From: Monarcha castaneiventris obscurior
Taxonomy: Eukaryota > Chordata > Aves > Passeriformes > Monarchidae
Direction: 5' to 3'
Length of the DNA stretch: 64,000 nt
Assembly: GCA_026261815.1 (NCBI GenBank)
Contig: JAMPIT010000379.1
Location: 18,836,501-18,900,500 of the forward strand
A model generated the notes under the pieces. The model was not told where the DNA came from. It did not search any database and was given only the letters and a program-made list of their open reading frames with translations. The stretch's first letter is position 1. Each line of letters begins with the position of its first letter. This document shows positions 62,406 to 64,000 of the stretch, one piece after another. Position numbers and translations under genes: made by a program.

Positions 62406-63820
62406 CATTGCACTTACAGGGTTCAGGTTCCCTGTCCACTTGAAACACACGGAACTTTTAGAACTAGAATTGGACAGAGATACTAGCATTTCTTTCTTCT
62501 GCTTACATCTATTAATGTTGGCCATGTGCTTCAAAAAGCATGTATTAAAAGACAGCAGCAAGCACACACATTTGTTACTATGATTTTAGAGCCAAAAGTT
62601 CACCGTGACCTTCCAGAACACAATTATTGAATGTGAAAAAATGTCAGTATACTTGCTCCTCATCTACGTAATTTATCTTGCATTTTTTTTTCCACAATTT
62701 TGAAATGGGAAAAGGTGAATCCTCGTAGGAGTGCAAATGGATAACTAATTATCTGATGTCCAGAAGGAGCAACTACCAAAGTGGTAAAGATGGAATTTCT
62801 GCAGTGTGAATGCCTTTCTCAGCTAAATTGGAGAATTTCAGGTGTTTTTAATGTTTGTATTTTATGTTTCAGAAGTATCACTGAATTTTGTTCAGAGGAA
62901 AGACTGAGAGCTGCTGTTGAGACTGAGCACAGTATAGTAACCTCAGCTTTGACAAAGTTTGCCTTACCTCAGCAGTATTCCTATGTTGAACTGCTGTATT
63001 TTTGCCAGCTTGTTACTTTGTTTTGCTCTGCATCTCTTCCTGGGGTTTATTTTCTGTCTTGTGGTTCCCTGATGTAAAATAATACCCTAGAAATACATGG
63101 AGTGCTGTATTACTGTGTATGGACTGACTGAAGTCTGGTGGTGGATAGATTGTTTCGCTTAATCTCTTTGATCAATGCACAGAGTGGGATCTGTTTCAAA
63201 GTTCTTTTCGAGAAGAAGCAGTAGAGCCAGGAAGGAACTGTGGATTCAAGAAGATAAGCCAGCAATATAAGGAGGATATCTTTTCTTAATAGTAAGGCAG
63301 GTGGGCCCAGAGCACAAAATAGCTTCCTCCATCATTCGATGAACAGTTAGGATGTGCTGATAATAGCTAAAAAGAAGACAAATTCTTCAACTTTAGGTGA
63401 TATTTTGATTTCAGAACCAACTTCAGGTTCTCAACAGTACTCTAGAACAGAAGCATCCATAAATATGTGGCATGTACCCTTGAGACCAATCATAGTATCC
63501 AACAGGTTCTAATGAAATCAAAGATAGCTCTTGTTCTCTAACACAGAACACAGAATGCTCTTATAAAGCAGAAATACTTAACAGATAAGAAAATTATAGA
63601 AATAAAGGTAGTAGCAGGAACATTCTCACTGTTCTCTACAGCTCCAGGCTGAACTTATTTTTTCTTGCAAAAGAGTAGGGACAGAAATGATCAATGTGGA
63701 TGTTTGGTACATTTCCACTATTTTCTGTAACATATTGCTAATATCTGTCTGAGAGAAAATAATGAACAAACAATGGTGTGGACAAATCAGATAACAAGGT
63801 ACTGAATCAGTTCCTATTGC
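62406..63820. other. Downstream of PKIA, no gene recognised
   Basis: AT-rich sequence with no recognised gene. Another AATAAA at 63601-63606 leaves open a still longer 3' UTR. A 98-codon plus frame (62781-63077) has no known domain. Confidence 0.5.
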
Positions 63821-63821
63821 T

Positions 63822-63899
63822 GTTAACTCACTATCTAATAATGAGTTACATAGTGAGTTATCTAATGAGTGTTAACTTACTATCTAATAGTGAGTTAAC
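63822..63899. repeat. Cluster of alternating direct and inverted 13-mers
   Basis: The motif GTTAACTCACTAT occurs at 63822, in inverted form at about 63850 (ATAGTGAGTTAT), in direct form with one change at 63871, and inverted again at 63887-63899. The last pair forms a near-perfect hairpin with 13-nt arms and a 3-nt loop. No coding role is seen. Confidence 0.85.
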
Positions 63900-64000
63900 A
63901 AAATATGAACAAGTATTAAAAGCAGAGACTAAAGCTAAACAAAAACTCACACTTACAAAAAGCATCCCCATCTTCTGAAAGCAGCAGAAGTTCATGTTCT

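Noticed and set aside
1..64000. CRISPR arrays, bacterial operons, rRNA genes
   Set aside because: No regularly spaced repeats, no run of adjacent intact genes with ribosome binding sites, and no rRNA-like sequence. The window is vertebrate nuclear DNA.

Overview
The window looks like bird nuclear DNA. The evidence is several 5'-truncated CR1 LINE fragments whose 3' ends carry the typical avian tail (repeats of ATTCTATG, read in antisense as ATCATAGAATCATAGAAT), two sequences resembling known avian endogenous-retrovirus LTRs, long AT-rich introns, and one sharp CpG island. The species cannot be determined from sequence alone.

One protein-coding gene is supported: PKIA, the cAMP-dependent protein kinase inhibitor alpha, on the + strand. 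Its CpG-island promoter and a non-coding first exon lie at about 17.3-18.1 kb, with a splice donor at 18081. After a first intron of about 36 kb comes the first coding exon (54060-54237, ATG at 54087). A 4.9 kb intron follows, then the terminal exon, whose coding part is 59100-59179. The two coding pieces join in phase 1 to give a 76-residue protein, the same length as mammalian PKI-alpha. The pseudosubstrate segment is near the N terminus and the leucine-rich nuclear export signal is in the middle. A long 3' UTR follows, with candidate poly(A) signals at 61082, 61620 and 62379.

Layout: 1-830 is a reverse-oriented CR1 reverse-transcriptase fragment. 830-17240 is gene-free AT-rich DNA holding short CR1 tails (about 3991 and 10452), a probable ERV LTR (12735-13278) and a less certain LTR-like block (15550-16346). 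17240-18520 is the CpG island. 18081-54059 is PKIA intron 1, with CR1 fragments (33875, 45907, 49584), an LTR-like sequence (39070-39963), a 42-bp-arm inverted repeat (43844-43995) and a G-rich tract (45676). 54238-59099 is intron 2. 59180 to about 62.4 kb is 3' UTR, and the remainder is downstream DNA with a compact repeat cluster at 63822-63899.

The protein would bind the catalytic subunit of PKA, block it, and carry it out of the nucleus. I found no bacterial-type operon, CRISPR array, convincing RNA gene or clear new biological system. The items most worth a second look are the upstream ORF that overlaps the PKIA start codon, the long inverted repeat in intron 1, and the repeat cluster at the 3' edge.
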